This document shows, in pieces, positions 63,169 through 64,000 of a stretch of 64,000 bases of DNA (the first letter of the stretch is position 1; every line of letters starts with the position of its first letter). This stretch comes from Qipengyuania aestuarii (GTDB lineage Bacteria > Pseudomonadota > Alphaproteobacteria > Sphingomonadales > Sphingomonadaceae). The notes under the pieces are model-generated. The model saw only the letters and a list, made by a program, of their open reading frames with translations. It was not told the origin of the DNA and did no database searches. The translations under genes were made by a program, and so were the position numbers. The stretch spans positions 186,001 through 250,000 of the forward strand of contig NZ_JAIGNP010000002.1 in assembly GCF_019711535.1 (NCBI RefSeq), written 5' to 3'.

Positions 63169-64000
63169 CTATTCTTCGGCAGGCCCGCTGGAGGCCCGCA
63201 CCACCAGTTTTCCGGGCAGCTTGCGCGGTGCGGTCTCGCGCCCTTCGATCTGCGCGATCAGCGTTTCCACCAGCGCCGCGCCCGCGCCGGTGATGTCCTG
63301 CATCACCGTGGTCAGCGGCGGGGTGGTCAGGCTGGCGGCGGGAATATCGTCGAAGCCGACCACGGCGATGTCGCCGGGCACGCTACGGCCCGCTTCGGCG
63401 AGTGCGCGCATCGCCCCGATCGCGATCAGGTCGCTGCCCGCGAAGATCGCGTCGAAGTCGCGCCCGCTATCCATCAGGGCGATGGCGGCGTCATGGCCTG
63501 CCTCTTCGGTGGTGATGGCATCGAACTGGAGGCCCGCGTCCTGGGGCAGGCCCGCATCCTCCAGGGCCGCGGAAAGGCCGAGGTAACGGCCATGGAATTC
63601 GGGATAATGTTCGTCCGCATGGCCGAGGAAGGCGATCCGGCGGCGCCCGTTTGCGATCAGGTGCTTGCCCGCAAGGCGCCCGGCCGCGTGATTGTCCGTG
63701 CCTACCGTCACCCCGCTCGCATCGTTCGAGACCGAGCCCCAGCGCGCGAAGCATGTGCCTTGCCGCACCAGCTGTTCGAGCCGCTTGCGGTAGAGCGTGT
63801 AATCGCCATAGCCGAGCAGGATCAGCCCGTCGGCGCGGTGGCTGTCCTGATAACGGACGTGCCAGTCGTCTTCCATTTTCTGGAACGATATCAAAAGGTC
63901 CAGCCCGCGATCGGCGCAGGCGCGGGTGATCGATCCCAGCATGGCGAGGAAGAAGGGATTGATCATGCTGCGGTCGGGCGTCGGGTCCTCGAAGAACAGC
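63169..64000 (-). CDS. LacI-family transcriptional regulator, N-terminus cut by window end
   Basis: Ligand-binding domain of a LacI/GalR repressor, with the DNA-binding helix-turn-helix outside the window. The frame is open to the window end. Seen: MINPFFLAMLGSITRACADRG, DGLILLGYG, VGTDNHAAGRLAGKHLI, DAIFAGSDLIAIGAMRAL and GDIAVVGFDDIPAASLTTPP. Ligand unknown. Located 108 bases upstream of the MFS gene, so likely its regulator. Confidence 0.9.
   Translation of the reverse strand, partial: LFFEDPTPDRSMINPFFLAMLGSITRACADRGLDLLISFQKMEDDWHVRYQDSHRADGLILLGYGDYTLYRKRLEQLVRQGTCFARWGSVSNDASGVTVGTDNHAAGRLAGKHLIANGRRRIAFLGHADEHYPEFHGRYLGLSAALEDAGLPQDAGLQFDAITTEEAGHDAAIALMDSGRDFDAIFAGSDLIAIGAMRALAEAGRSVPGDIAVVGFDDIPAASLTTPPLTTVMQDITGAGAALVETLIAQIEGRETAPRKLPGKLVVRASSGPAEE

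Overview
The window is a stretch of chromosome with high coding density and high G+C (about 60-65 % by eye). It most likely comes from a sphingomonad alphaproteobacterium, probably in or near Erythrobacteraceae. The reasons are gene content and order: mutM divergent from ubiE-ubiB followed by coaBC, a TonB-dependent receptor, cysteine-free L33, intracellular PHA depolymerase, phenylalanine hydroxylase, a glutathione-dependent formaldehyde operon, and many ATGA-type start/stop overlaps. This assignment is inference from gene repertoire; no rRNA or tRNA gene was found. No insertion sequence, prophage, CRISPR array or integrase was seen, and no gap without a gene exceeds about 270 bases.

Layout. 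1-4.3 kb: acyl-CoA synthetase (probably cut by the window edge) overlapping glnD. 4.4-7.2 kb: TonB-dependent receptor closed by a bidirectional terminator. 7.2-13.6 kb: YggS-type PLP protein, thiamine-phosphate synthase-like protein, FtsK translocase, DUF389 membrane protein, alanine dehydrogenase. 13.7-20 kb: 7TMR-DISM/GGDEF cyclase, a thioesterase coupled to a secreted oligopeptidase B-like enzyme, aminopeptidase P. 20.2-23.2 kb: periplasmic EF-hand protein with an OmpR-type regulator and sensor kinase. 23.1-28.7 kb: HerA-like ATPase, PabB-PabC fusion, RluA-type pseudouridine synthase, ArfB, L33 (rpmG), LolA. 29-31.9 kb: exonuclease III and RibA, convergent with phosphatidylserine decarboxylase and a DksA/TraR zinc-finger protein. 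32-34.2 kb: an SPFH / ribbon-helix-helix / small membrane protein operon under a 30-bp AT-rich palindrome, then a CPBP protease. 34.3-36.1 kb: RecQ. 36.2-40.6 kb: two small lipoproteins, acyl-CoA dehydrogenase, class III CoA transferase, thiolase. 40.6-44.3 kb: PPK2, phenylalanine hydroxylase, two tandem acidic lipoproteins, a GlsB-type protein, UppP. 44.4-49.9 kb: M13 peptidase, ABC exporter, PHA depolymerase. 50-50.6 kb: a YcxB-like gene broken by one in-frame TGA, in AT-richer DNA. 50.6-53.8 kb: formaldehyde operon adhC-cupin-VOC-YbaK-fghA. 53.9-56 kb: two secreted hypotheticals, a GST and an AT-richer hypothetical. 56-61.4 kb: mutM, ubiE, ubiB, DUF4345, coaBC. 61.5-64 kb: MFS sugar-type transporter and a LacI-type regulator cut by the window end.

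How it fits together. Most genes are housekeeping: nitrogen signalling (GlnD), cofactor synthesis (RibA, PabBC, CoaBC, UbiEB, thiamine), envelope maintenance (LolA, Psd, UppP, ABC exporter, lipoproteins), repair (MutM, XthA, RecQ), ribosome rescue and carbon/energy storage (PHA depolymerase, PPK2). The parts most worth a second look are the SPFH-RHH-membrane protein operon and its palindrome, the EF-hand/two-component locus, the acidic insert of about 146 residues in CoaBC, the family of small acidic lipoproteins, the YcxB gene with an internal TGA, and the MutM zinc finger with an altered ligand set. I did not see an obvious defence or mobile system.
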